Below the pieces are notes generated by a model. The model was not told the origin of the DNA, searched no databases, and worked only from the letters and a program-made list of their open reading frames with translations. Below are positions 51,985 to 64,000 of a stretch of 64,000 nt of DNA, one piece after another. This DNA is from Polydactylus sextarius (taxonomy: Eukaryota > Chordata > Actinopteri > Polynemidae). The translations under genes were made by a program, and so were the position numbers. Every line of letters begins with the position of its first letter. Positions within the stretch are counted from its first letter, which is position 1. The stretch spans positions 9,698,001-9,762,000 of the forward strand of contig CM028927.1 in the NCBI GenBank assembly GCA_016801845.1, written 5' to 3'.

Positions 51985-54900
51985 CTAAATATCCATCGAC
52001 TTACACAACTACACACATCCGAAGTTAGAAAAACACACACATGGTGCATTATTCATAGAAAACAGTAAACAGAAATGATTAAATTTTTCATATTTTGATG
52101 TGTTGTTATGTAACGCTCTCTGTCTGCCTTCCTCTCTTTCCCTTTTTGTTCGTGTGTCTGCTGTCTTGCTTTTGCCTTGTCTCCTGTCTCCATGTGTCAG
52201 CCTATGTGTCCAAACAAATCCTCCGCCTCATGCTTTGTTGTTTATTCTGAGAGCTTTGCCACAATGTGGCTTGAATGGACTTTCAACCAGTGTTTGCACT
52301 GCGTTAATGTGCTACGTACGTCGAATCCCTGTTGTGATTGTTGCCCCCCCACCCCCTACCCCCCTGTTGTTTATAATACATGTAGATGCCTGGGGATTCA
52401 TTAGCAGGAAGTCGACTTCATTATTAATTTCCTGTTTTAATGTCAGGAAGATGGATGTGGATGATTAGGTGTAAACAGAGACAAATGTAACAAAGCACAG
52501 AGCAGGTTTGGTTTTCTTCACTAAAATCACTTCCAGCAGATGAATCGCTGTGGGGGCCGGACTTTTTTCAACTGATAATTAAGTAATTCTCTCCATAAAC
52601 ACATCAGTAAGTAGAAAAGACAGTTTGTGTATATTGTGGGTATGTGCTGATGTCACTTTCCACCGGAACACAACCCAAAACATTCAGTAGTGGAGACAAC
52701 AATACTTTCTTTTAAAGCAATATAATAAATCATAATAAAGTAGAAAAAGCTGACACCACAACATAGTCATATTACCTAGCACCTTGCGGGGTTGTAAATT
52801 ACCCAGGTTTAAAAATGAGCTGAATGAATGTGCAACTATTTCATCAAACTCAACAAAGGAAATGAATATGAAGCAATGACTGTTGCGTCATTACCATCTT
52901 GTGTCCTAAGTATATAAAAGCAGCCTTAGATTTTTTTTCTCCTCCATGTCTGATCATGACAGACATTTTTATTAACAACAGACAAATAACTGAAATGTCA
53001 GTTGCAGACAATGGCAGGTGCAAACACAGATGCTGTTATGCTATCCCGTCATCCAGAGACACACTCCCACCTCCTCCTCTTTGCCTGCCCTCGCTGCTCT
53101 TTCCTCTTCCTTCTCTGCTCTCTCCTCTTTCTCCATCTGCTTGTCCTGTTACACGTGTAGCCATGCAGAACAGTCTGTTGTGTAGGCAGAATCGGAGAGA
53201 CTCAAACCTTCCCTTTTTCTTCTTTAGGTTCCCACAATCCATCTCTACAAGTCATGTGTGTTGCCCTCACTACTGGGTATGTTCTGAAAATATGAGTCTA
53301 ATGGTAGTTGCATTGCTGATGATTAACCTTGATGACTAAGAACCTTCATAGACGTGGCTGATAAATATCTGCAAAATTCTCCTAAAATAGTCAAGTGAAC
53401 GAAGTTGCATGAGTAACGCAAGGTGAAAATTTATTTAGCTTGGTCAGAACACATACTAAGTGTGAACTGAGAGATTTAAAGTGGAGAGTGTGTTTAGTGT
53501 GACAGTGTGTTTCAGTGTCGCGACTGACAAAAAACATCCTATATAGCGTCTTTAAATTGTCATTACAATTGGCAAAATTGCCATTCACTTGTTAGAAATA
53601 AAAGGGGTATGGTGGCAAATCTGCCTAAGACATCACAGTAAAGACAACGCAAATTAGAATTAGAAACACTCACACCAGCGCCTCTTTCATCTTTATATCT
53701 ATCTAAATTTCTATCTGTTTTGTAAAGACACTTTGTCTCTGCTGGTGATGGCCACCTCCCGCCTTCGCTCTTGTTGCAGTTGTTGTTGCTTCACTTGTAT
53801 CTTTCCAAGTCCCCCTGTGGTCTTAAACATGTGAGAGCCGCCAGGGGTTGCGGGGATTGGCAGGACTGCAGCCAGTCAGCACTCTCTGAGGACTTCCCCC
53901 GTCCGGTGGCCAGCCGATAATTGGGGCAAGCCCTGTCTGCACGGCCGAGGTCATATGATACTTCATGCGTCCGAGAAAAAAAAAGAAAAAACAGACAGGG
54001 CAAAGAGATACAAGGGTGAAGATGAGAGGACATAAGTGAGTCATTAGTCCTGTGCTGAACATGATGAACGTGAAGCAGAGAGGGAGACATAAATAATAAA
54101 CCAGACAGAGAGGAATACAAAGCAGTTTAATGGAATTTGTCCACTGTGAGGCAGTGTTGAGAGAAAACCATAGAAACAAATACTTTATGACTCTAGATGC
54201 TAATGGTTACTATGGAAACATGGAAACTGACATTTTATTTTATTCTGTCTGTTTTTTCTTCCACATAATAAAAGAGCTATTGTTATTATCTGTCTTGTTT
54301 AATGGCAGAGACATCACAGACATCAGACCGTGCGTGTACAGGGTTTCACATTTGTCACAGAAAGTGATAGTGACAAAAAAAAAGGCTGAGGATGTGAAGA
54401 TGTAAGCCAGCAGGGTGGAGCAGGAGCCCCTGGAGCGACTGGAGAGCCAGGGAGATGCGGTGTGATATAAATGGACAGAGATGGAGAGATGCTGAGGGAC
54501 TTTGTGAAGACAAAAGAAGAAAAAGAATGGAAATCTTTACCTCCTCAAGCTCCACTTATCAAACTAGGGCTGAGCCAAGAGCACAGAAACGAATGGGTGA
54601 ATGGAGAAGGAGGGAGGAGGGGAAACGCCTAGACATGGGGGGAAGGTGGAGGAAGAGAAGAAAGAGGGAGGGTTCATAATCCATCTTCAAGCACCTGACA
54701 CCAGATCAATACTTGCTGAACCACGGTAAAGCGCCCACATCTCTCCGCATCTCTCTCTTTCCTGCTTGCTCTCTAGCTTGCTCTCTCAGCCTCATTCATC
54801 TCCCCTCTCTATCTTCATCTCTTCCCTTGAGTCGGCGCCCATGACCTCCCTCACATTGCTACGTGCAAACAGATGGACAGGATGCTGATCCCTCATCTTA

Positions 54901-55465
54901 CATGGGTTTCTGAAGGCTTACGCCTGTGCGTTAAAGCAGCAGGTAGCTGCTGGTTCTTTTGTTTGTTTGTTTCTGACAGTCAAGTCATCTTCTGTCTTCA
55001 GATGTTAAGCACACAATGTTTGGTGCAGCATTTTAAACTTGAAAGAGCAGTACATGATATAATTGATAACCCTAGTTTTGCAGACTTTGAAGACTGACTT
55101 TTCCACTGCCTTTCACACTAGCGAGGTGCATCACTACTATGTGATGTGATTTTCATTAAAGAAGTGAAAAACAGCCCGGGGAATCGATCAAAAATCTTAA
55201 CTGAAAAAAACCTCACCTTTTGCTCTCTGATTTATGGTCTCAAAGGGGTAAAAAAAAAAAAAAAAGGATGTGCACAATCTGATGAAAAAAACTACATGCG
55301 TACATTTCATTTCCTACCCATATTTGATTCCAGAGACTTTCTATGCCCCAACTAACTAAAGGTAAGGTAGGAAACGTATGAACAGAAATAAGATGAGAAG
55401 TACATAGAAAACATTACAAGCCCAAATCAGACAAAAAAAAGAGATATTAAGTTAAATCTAAAGCT

Positions 55466-55502
55466 GAAAACAATGATTTATATTATATAAATCATTGTTT
55501 TC
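55466..55502. repeat. 17-bp perfect inverted repeat (hairpin)
   Basis: GAAAACAATGATTTATA (55466-55482) pairs exactly with 55486-55502 around a 3-nt TTA loop. The block is AT-rich and lies 255 bp left of the TTAA-bounded MITE. Confidence 0.9.
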
Positions 55503-55756
55503 CACCATTGCATATTATTTTTCCTATGATTCACTGAAATCGTAGAGCTGAATTTTGTTGCTTTTTCAAAAAATGTATACTTATTTAAATATTGATTCTT
55601 AGATGACATTTAAAAAAAAAATGTGTAGTGAAACATTTACTAGTAAAACAATATTATTAGGATCTTAGGTAATTTGATTGCTGCAGACATTGCATAAGAT
55701 GTGCAGTACTTCAAGGTCTTCAAGGTCGTCATCTCATTTTGTGTGTAAAAAAGTAC

Positions 55757-55944
55757 TTAAAGGAGACATATTATACCTCTTTTTAAACAAATTACAATAG
55801 GTTTATGGTCTACACAAAACATGCTCATGGAGTTTTTTTTCACAATATCACCCTCACATAATGAGATCTCACTATCGCTCTATTCTTGTCAGTTTCAATT
55901 TATTTTATGTAAATGAGCTGTTGCTGTTTTTTTCCTTATATACA

Positions 55945-55991
<47 letters not shown>

Positions 55992-56875
55992 TGCCAGGAG
56001 ATTCCACAGGTAACATTCATTTGCTACTTATTTAGGACTACAGATGTGTTACTGACTATGCTACTATAGCACTCACTTAATTACAAATATGCTAGTCTGT
56101 GTTAGCATAGCGCTCACCTTACATTATACATAATAGGTCAAGCGACGTCTGCAGCAGCTGGAGGAGAGCCCTCAGTGTGTGATCTATCATCCAGGTTCAC
56201 ACCTGGTGTGCCTGAATGTTTATTCTCTTCAAAATGCATTCATCATCTACAGAGCTGACCATGGCACTTTACAGCTACTTGTTAGTTTTTACCAGTATTT
56301 ATGACAAATCTATGACATGCTGTTTTTTTCAGCAAACAGATTTTAGTTTTACTTTACTTGTGTTCATAGGTCACTAATGGCCTTACACACTAATACTTAT
56401 AATTGGACAGTGCCCCAGAATGATTGGTTGCTTTCTTACACACATACATACATAAATTTATATACAACCACCAAACACAGCTAAAGCTACAAACAAGGTG
56501 ATCAAGTAAACAAACTCCACAAAAACTCCACAAACTGCAAACCCCTCCTACCACACTGCGCTTTGTAAACAAACAGAGGTCTGGAGGTGAGACCTTTGTT
56601 CTCAGCAGAGACCAACAACACAACTTATCTTAGCGCTCGGTGTCTGCAGATCACAATGGCGGATCTCTACTGTGACGTCATAATAAGGAAGAAATCCAAA
56701 CAGCTCACAGAAGCACATGATTCCTGCTTCATCATCATCTGCTTCATTAGACATCATCTCACAGAAAACGGGTGGATGTTTTTTTTGTGCTTGAAGTGGT
56801 TATAGGAGCAGTAGAGACCCAAATGTAAATACAAAAGCATGCAAAAGTAAGTTTTGCATAATGTGTCCCCTTTAA
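55757..56875. mobile_element. TTAA-bounded non-autonomous DNA transposon (MITE)
   Basis: The left end is TTAA-AGGAGACATATTAT (55757-55774). The right end, read inverted, is TTAA-AGGGGACACATTAT (56875 down to 56858), giving 16 of 18 matching positions. TTAA at both outer edges is the target-site signature of piggyBac-type elements. The 1.1-kb interior has no transposase and carries a (TA)n microsatellite (55947-55989). The end sequences match a family I know as widespread in fish genomes. Classification as piggyBac-derived is inference from TTAA. Confidence 0.75.
55947..55989 (+). repeat. (TA)n microsatellite inside the MITE
   Basis: About 20 TA units, started by TACATATATG. Such tracts readily unpair and vary in length. 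Confidence 0.95.
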
Positions 56876-59800
56876 CATTCTCACATCAGGGGCAGGTCAG
56901 TCGTATGCACGGACAACCCTGGAAGAGATATTGATTTGAAGGCACCATATGTGCTGCTTCATAATCTTTTCTAATTTTACTTCCACTTATCATCATGTTA
57001 CCTTTTCCGAGGACACTCACACAACTCCAGGCAATGAAGAACCCTGGTGAGTGGACTTTTTGCTGGTAACTGTCTGGATGCTACTTTTCATCATTCATCC
57101 ATTTCTCCCAAAACTTACCTGAAACACTTATTCATGTGACACAGTAGTTGTTTCTACTGTGCTATGGTCCATCTGAGACATCTCTGAGCCCAGATATCAA
57201 AATCTGAACACAATTTCAACTGGAGCTGTGTAATTTAATGCCTGGCATAGGTTTTGGTTTTTCCAAAATAACCACAACCAATGTGGTTGACTCAGCTACT
57301 GATGTTATCTGTTATCTTGCTTATATTTTAGTGTGGAACTACTAGCCAAAGGTATTCCTAATAGCTATAGTGGACCAGATAGGGTTAGCTAAAGACAAAA
57401 ACACAACAGTGACATGTCATGTGTTGAATTTTTCCTTTTTAAACAGCTCTGAAGAACCAAATTTGAGCTAACATCAAAAGTTGTTGTGTGAGATTCTGTG
57501 TTTTGATTTTGTTTTCTGACACACTAGTTCTCTACAATAATCCCTGTGTAAATGAGTTCAGATATAGCCCATATATTTGTAAGATAAAATGACTGAGCAA
57601 CCAGCTGCTCTCTGTCACTGGTAGCCAAGAGCTAAGGATTTCCAATATGGCTGCTAGGGAGTGTTTTACATAACCAGCTCTAAATGACACACATTGAATA
57701 CCTGGGTCATATTTGTTTGTGTGATTTTCTGCTCTGTAATCCATCATAGCATATGTTTGCATGCAATGACATAGTGATAGATATATAGAGAGGAAAGAGG
57801 AGGGAAAATTAGACAGAGTAAAGATAAAGTACAAGGGCGCGAGGCAATAGGCCGTGGTGTCTTATGTCATTTCATAAGGCAGCAGATGCATCATCAAATT
57901 CAATTAACAGCTTAGCCTCCACCAAATGACACAAATTTAGTCTGACCAAAATTACATCAGGGAATATGGAAGCTTCTTTTCCCATGGAAATCCCTGTAAA
58001 ATTTTCTCTCATCTCTGACTGACAAAATCCTCTGCCCTCCTGCCACTCACATCCAACAGATCACTGGTGTAATGGACTGGCAAGAATTGATTATGAAACC
58101 TAATAGTAACAGATCATTTGATGACTTGTGGCCACCCCCCACCCCCGCAGAAAATGTAATTATTTCAAACACACAGGAGGCACCCAAAAACCCTGGTAAC
58201 CTAATGAAAGGCAATCAGTTAATAATCAGTACCTTTGAAATTGTATTGAATTTAACAAATCTAATTTTAATTCCATCTACTGGGATGAGATCAATTTTAT
58301 TTTTCCATAGTCAGACATTGACCAATCCGCTTAATTCCTTTTCTCCAGTGGAGTTAGAATGTTAATGATTTATAGATAGTGAGAGGTTACAGTGTTATGT
58401 GTTTAGAGGTCACTAAATCTACATTGAAAGATAAATTGCAGCACATATTCACATATCTGAAAACAGTTCATGTGGATTAACTGATTTGCATATTTTATTT
58501 AACAGATGTGGATCGTTCAAACAGCTATTCTGAAGTAAGTGGAAACAGGTTTTTTAAAAATATATTTTTAATTATATTAAACAGTATCAATCTTTTGCTT
58601 TAAGTGAAAGTAAATAGAAGACATGAATCATAGATTCTCCCGGTGCTGCATCAAAGAGATCTTAAGCGGTGGGACGTGCTCTTCTCCATTATTTCTACAA
58701 ATGGAAATCAATACAAGGTTTATCTGGGAATACAGGAAGCAGCAGACTGGCCATGTGCAGTCTGTAGATTTTAGAGCAGAGAAATGTAGGTGCTGAAGAC
58801 AGACTGAGGTGTAATAGTAGATGTAGTTTCTGTCTGGGGAAGAGATATCAGCAGTCTGATCCTTTCCTCTGAGAAATTCTACCGGCAGGAAAGCAGGGAC
58901 TCGCTGCTATTTTATACTTTTTCTTTTTTTTCCTTCATCCCTGCCTTTCCCCTTAGAGACAGAGAAATCCACTCTGAAGACATGAGAAAAAATACACATT
59001 TTTCATAGGTTCAAAGATATGTATAACCATATTAAATGTTTTACCTCGAGAGTAAAACGGCAGCCTGCTTGAACATTTACAGATAAAAGGACAAAGCTCC
59101 ACTTGCAAACTAAGCCTGGAGAGATGCTTTCACTGGAGAAGAATTATGACACCATTGATCAGTGGGAATACTGATTTTCTGCTTTTGCTTTTAGATTATT
59201 ACATTGACTACTTTGATGACTGTTATTGTCACTCAGTCATAGCTGCCATAGCTCTGTATCAATAATGTTTGTTTTTTCCTGAAAATTTGCAAAAAAAAAA
59301 AAAAAAAAAAAAGAGTTAGAGCAAAGAAAATGTTCCATTTGATAGAAAGGACTTCAGAGACAGTAAGCTGGAGGTTGAAGGTGAGAAGGGGGATGGAGCC
59401 ACAGGAGGAAAAGGAAGCTGACAGCTTTGCAAGATTGAAGGCGGCGAGATGCGTTCAGTGACAGGATGGGGTCAAGGATCGGTGCGACAATGTAAGCACA
59501 ACCCCCCCATGTGGTATCTGAGGAACGCTGAAGAAAAGGGCTACGGATGTGTCTCTGGGGAGAAGACGAGAAAAAGGAAAAGACAGACGGTTAAAGAAGG
59601 GAATGATGCATCAGCTGTCTATACCTGTTAGCATCAAGGATGCGCTGAAGTGGATAATGACCTCCCATTTCATACCAGCCTGCCATTACAGGAAGAGGAA
59701 AAAAAATGGAAAATCAAATACTTAGATAGAGGACATGAACATAATCTCTCAAAAGTCAGTTCAAATTATAATGGAATTGTCTTTCTTTTCAGCTACACTG

Positions 59801-60322
59801 AGCTCCATTTAATAAGTTTGCATAGATTTTCTTGGTACAGGAATTAGGCAGAAATTTACATAACACAATCAAAGATGTCTGGATACACAATATGTATGAA
59901 TATAAAACAAATTTTGAAGAACTACATCTGAACTACAATACAACTCATTCGAACTAATTAAAATGAATCCAGCTTTATACAAAAATATCCACTGCTTCAC
60001 TTTTTATCCACAATTTATCCTCCTCTGGTGTGATCATCCCTTCAGGATGGCTCAATTTACGCTACCAAAGAGAGCAACAACAGCCTTTATAGGATTATGA
60101 GATTATATTCTAGCGATGCATTAAACATTTATCGTTAAATAATAAGGAACATCCCTAAAACACACACGTGTGCTTTTATCAGGAGAATCCCAGCTCTTTG
60201 TTGGGAGCAAAAGTTCCTCTTTGTTTTCATGTCAAGTGTGTCGCCTCATTTATTGGACTTGTGCTCACGTTTCACTTAAACATGAGTCATGAAAAACAAA
60301 TGTAAGCTGCCAAGAACGTGCA

Positions 60323-60374
<52 letters not shown>

Positions 60375-61859
60375 TGTGTATGTGCGCTCATGCCTCCTGC
60401 CTGTATTATTCTTCCATTTAGTAAATAATGTATGAGTTGTCTGCTCATGTGTTTCTCTGACAGATGCTCTCTTCTGTCACTCATCCAGCACTCTGCTGCC
60501 TACCCACCCACCCCCCACCCCCCATCCTCACACACCACTCCCCAGACACAAATGCATCCTCAATGTGTCCAGAGGTCACGCAAGGGCATGACAGGGACAG
60601 TATGGTTGCTTCTGCACAAAAGAAACCCTGTTAAAAACATTATCGAGGCTCTTTTACAAAGCAGTGACTCACGTTCAGGCGTCATAAGCCGAGAGCAGCA
60701 GTTAACTCTTTGTTAAGTGGATCTTATCCACAGAAAGCGGAGGAGGGAATGAGAGAGAGAGAGAGACGCCATCGTGTTATAGAGACCAGGCTCTCCTTTT
60801 AAGTCGGCAGCAGTGGAACTTATCAGAGCTCTGCAAATCAAGATGAGTCTAAAATGAGAGGCTTCTGGTGGTGAGCACAGCTGTGTAATTTCCTCTCCTG
60901 GCTTTCTGAGGCGCTGCCTATCACCACCATTGATCTAGTCTGTGTGGGGGATCTCTCTCTCCCTCTCCCTCTCTCTGTGTCTCTGGTCTGTCTGGGAGGA
61001 GAAAAAGAAGAAGGAAGAGTGGGGGTGGGAGAGGAAACAGAAGACGAAGAGCAGGAGGAGGAGGAGATGACGATGAAAGCGACTGTTGCAGAAGTAAAGA
61101 CAAACACCAGACTTGAAAAGAAGAGAGGAGACGGGGGGATTCCTGAACGTGAGGTGAAGCGCGGTGATTGTTTCCTCTCTGACGTTGTGGATGTAAATCT
61201 CTTCTTCTACATTTCTTATTTCTGTCCTGCACCTTGGTCTTGTCCCTCTAACCTCAGTGACTTACCCTGTGGCAAGTACATAATGAATGGTACCCTGCTC
61301 TCCATGGACCACAATACATTGCAGGGGCAATTTATTCCTGGTGAGCACAAGGGCACAGGAGTCATAGAGCAGACATACTGGTAAAGCCGCGGGATGAATG
61401 GGGGGGGTGTCGGTGTCCCATTAGGTGTGCACCCACCCACCCAGCTAGTGTACTGTCGCCCACCACACACAGCAGTGTGAGAACATTATCGTAAGCAAAA
61501 TAAAGGGCTAAATCACAGCACTCTGTTTTGCCCTCTAATTCTCCCTCAGTCACTGCCGTATCATAACAGATTGGCTGTATTAGGAACACCAGCAAAGGAA
61601 ATGATGGTGATTTGTGCAGCCACGATCGATGTCCAGGGAGGTTATTAGAGTAAAAGTGCTTCATATTCATGTTGTGAACCAGACAAAATGGCTAAAAATA
61701 CCTCTTCACTGACATCAGTTAAACACTCATGCATTAGCCATGAATAATAAAACCGGCTCAAATTTGATAAACTCATCCAGAGCATCACTTAACTGAGTGA
61801 TACACACCTGAGGATCATCGCAAAAATAATCCCTCCCCTGGAAATAGTCCATGCTACTG
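56876..61859. other. Gene-free sequence
   Basis: No coding exon was recognised. Seen are a possible conserved non-coding block (57840-58380), a 29-nt segment framed by good splice signals (58506-58534), an A run (about 59289-59312), a (CA)n tract (60325-60365) and purine-rich sequence (60990-61070) whose Glu-rich translation is not a recognised protein. Confidence 0.55.
60325..60365 (+). repeat. (CA)n microsatellite
   Basis: About 20 CA units followed by CGCACACGCA. Confidence 0.97.
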
Positions 61860-62148
61860 TGTTTTCTCACTCTCTAGTGTTAGCTGGTTGCAATTAATCC
61901 AAACCTCTGCTGCAAGATAACTCACTAAGACCTTACATTGTTCCCATATCACCTCGGTCCTCACAGACCTACACCGGCTTTCAGTGAAATTGGAAACAAT
62001 GATTCAATTTTAAAATCATCCTCCTTTATCTGTAAGACTTAATAAATAATCTTGTTCCACACTATATCAGTGAACAATCAACTATTAATGCCTTTATTCC
62101 TCTGATAAGCACCTCAGGACCTGTGAGCATATGCTCCTGGTTATAACT
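61860..62148 (+). mobile_element. L2/CR1-like LINE 3' remnant
   Basis: The translation from about 61889 reads LQLIQTSAAR, then HITSVLTDLHRLSVK, with later segments aligning to the AP-YL and LRTCEHMLL region. This corresponds to the LQxVQNAAAR...HITPVLxxLHWLPV pattern at the C-terminal end of fish LINE reverse transcriptases. Stops and frameshifts are present. Confidence 0.75.
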
Positions 62149-62149
62149 T

Positions 62150-62340
62150 GTCCGTCCCATTCTTGCGAATACAATCTTTCAGTCCTTTAAAAGTTGGCAC
62201 AAACATTCACTTAGTTAGATTTTGTTAGACAAAGGTCAAAGGTCAAGGTCACAATGACCGCTCACAACATATTTTAGGCTATGATAGCTCATGAATTCAA
62301 GTGCTAATCAGCTGCAAATAAAATAACTGGTGGAGATATA
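62150..62340 (+). repeat. Dispersed fish repeat with nuclear-receptor half-sites, plus copy
   Basis: This starts with TCCGTCCCATTCTTGCGAA, continues through TTGGCACAAACATTCACTT and reaches three AGGTCA half-sites at 62233-62251. The first two form a perfect DR1 (AGGTCA-A-AGGTCA) and the third abuts directly. It is the second copy of the family seen inverted at 28570-28850, and it abuts the LINE tail on its left. Confidence 0.6.
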
Positions 62341-64000
62341 CAAAAACAAAATGCTAATTGTAGTTCTTCTGGTAAACACATTGTAGACTAGATTTTGAAA
62401 GATGCTATATAGAAAGAAATAGATAAATGGCTAAACAGAATGTGCTCCCTTCCTTACATATTGATTTTGTAAGTTATACACCAGTTAATAAGTATAACAT
62501 CATCAGGTCCATATGGCTTGAAGGTTCATAAGAGACAGTCAATACAGCAAATCCCAATTAAGTCTGTGTTTTTCTATGAAGTATATAACATTTATACAAC
62601 TTTTTGTTTCAAAGAGGAATTCGTATTGTCGAATTGCAATTTCACGTGCACTTTTTGCTACTTGCTGGTAGATAACCACAAAAAGCAGAACAATAGTTTT
62701 TATTTTATAGCTGTTTTTGTATCAACCTAACCATAAGAAATGTGTCTCAGTTATTAGCTTGTAAAATGTTCCACCAGGTAAACACTAAGCTTTATTTCCA
62801 TGTGGTGGCAGGTGGCATATAGCAGACCAAAAACACTCTGTAGATCTATAATTTTAAAGATTTTTAATATAAAAATATTGATTTGTGCAGCATTAAGGAG
62901 TAAAGCACGTGTACTTTCAAAGTGCTGCTGCTCTTCTTTCTGTGTTGTGACACATCAGTGTTCAGTCCAATCAACGATGCCACAGCGGGAATTTTCCCTC
63001 TGACAGCTGATGGAAAGCTCCTGCTGTAACATCACTTGCACTGACATTGATTTTTACATATCCTTTTTGTGTTTGTAAGTTTATTTCAGGTTAAATAAAA
63101 GTTAATCAAGTAAAGCACAATCATGTCGCGTGTGATTTTCAGGCTGCTGAAGGAAGTTGTACGGATGCCAGGCCGATGTTGGCATGGTAATCAATCAGAC
63201 GGGTGTGAAAAATCATTGCGATATGTTATTATTAGAATAAAATGGCCAATTTTTCACTCCATTATGCAGACACTCACTCACACACACATGCACACACACA
63301 CACACTTATATGTGAGGTGTAGTCACTTTCAAAGCTGCTTCTGTTTCTCAATGTACATAGTGTTGTTTGCATAGCAGAAATGAGATCATTCATGAAGCCC
63401 CCAGGGTCACAGTTCCTCAAGAGGAGGGTGAGAGGAAAACGTGGATAAGAGGAGCTGCAGCGTTCTCAGAGACAGAGAGAGGGAGAGAGAGAGTCGCGGG
63501 GTTTTTCATCTGGTTGATGAGGGCGGTAGGAGGGCGAGTGCGTGTTCAGAGAGTAAAGCGTAAAAATAGATAAGAAGGGGAAGGGACGTGGCGTGCAAGA
63601 GGATCTGAGCAAGAGTAAGGACGAAGCCCTGCTGCATTTTCATCAGGTCTGGGTCTGAGTCGCCATGGGAATGGACACATGGTGTAGACAGGGTTCACCA
63701 TGCAAGGACAACTTGTCACCTTATCACTCTGTCTCACCCTTTCTTGCCTTTTCTCTTTCCCCATAGTTTTCATGTCTCTCAATTCCCTCTTTACCCTCTT
63801 TCTTTTATTTCACTCCCCTGTGTCCTTCCTGTCTGCAGTTTATGGAGAATTACTCCCAAGCTGCTGGCCTTGAAGCAGACATCCTCTGCTACTAAAAGAA
63901 GATTCAGATTTACCAATGTCCTTACTAAACTTGTTTTTCCTATCGTACAGTGCATTAGTCTTTTTTTTGTTTTTTGTTTTTTTTTGGTTTTTATATTAAA
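62341..64000. other. Gene-free sequence at the right edge
   Basis: AT-rich sequence with a short CA tract (63283-63304), a GA-rich patch (63468-63492) and T runs at the very end (63961-63986). No exon was recognised. Confidence 0.6.

Larger units (their letters stand above)
51151..55756. other. Gene-free sequence with long CA repeat
   Basis: A (CA)n tract of about 26 units lies at 51930-51982, a C-rich stretch at 52345-52364, a GC-richer patch at 53830-53965, purine-rich sequence at 54590-54675, and a perfect hairpin at 55466-55502. No coding exon was recognised. Confidence 0.6.

Noticed and set aside
52899..53339. 146-codon Pro/Ser/Leu-rich open frame
   Set aside because: Composition follows a CT-rich stretch; no domain, no splice support.
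58072..58365. 97-codon open frame
   Set aside because: No family resemblance; the sequence looks more like non-coding DNA, so it is treated only as a conserved-block candidate.
60944..61384. 146-codon Glu-rich open frame
   Set aside because: The acidic part comes from a purine-rich GAG/GAA tract, and the rest has no recognisable motif or splice context.

Overview
This is vertebrate nuclear DNA, almost certainly from a teleost fish and probably a percomorph. The coding sequence is split by GT-AG introns. Dinucleotide (CA/TG) microsatellites are very dense. The decayed repeats are fish-type: L2/CR1-like LINE pieces, a tRNA-like SINE with a GGAT tail, and a TTAA-bounded MITE. No bacterial, viral or CRISPR features were seen, and the species cannot be named from the sequence.

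Only two protein-coding genes can be supported, both in the first 10 kb. On the minus strand at 5418-6149 lies the large first coding exon of ube2ql1 (ubiquitin-conjugating enzyme E2 Q-like 1), with its E2 core and catalytic cysteine. The short last exon was not found and should lie left of the window, so 1-5417 is read as intron. On the plus strand at 8563-9910 lies a complete four-exon med10 gene (Mediator subunit 10, 134 aa), followed by a 3'UTR with poly(A) signals. The two genes are divergent, 2.4 kb apart start codon to start codon. From memory the same divergent neighbours occur on human 5p15.31, so the pair looks like conserved synteny. The spacer holds a 158-bp TCTA array, a cluster of three CATATG E-boxes towards ube2ql1 and a perfect RFX X-box towards med10.

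From about 10.8 kb to the right edge (more than 53 kb) no credible gene was found. This gene-poor stretch contains microsatellites (a TG/CA cluster at 18.5-19.3 kb), two near-perfect short hairpins (14.1 and 55.5 kb), a G-quadruplex-type tract (29.1 kb), and candidate transcription-factor sites: REST/RE1-like at 48.77 kb, X-box plus YY1-like plus DR1 at 37.63-37.72 kb, and PBX-HOX plus octamer at 26.1 kb. It also holds repeat remnants: a LINE 3' end at 35.9 kb, a SINE at 38.1 kb, opposed LINE fragments at 49.1-51.2 kb, a TTAA-flanked MITE at 55.76-56.88 kb, another LINE tail at 61.9-62.1 kb, and two copies of a nuclear-receptor-half-site repeat at 28.6 and 62.2 kb. A long desert beside med10 fits a regulatory landscape, but conservation could not be measured here.

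No clearly new biological system was found. The points most worth a second look are the RFX site at the med10 promoter, the N-terminal extension of ube2ql1, the RE1-like site, the composite block at 37.6 kb and the MITE.
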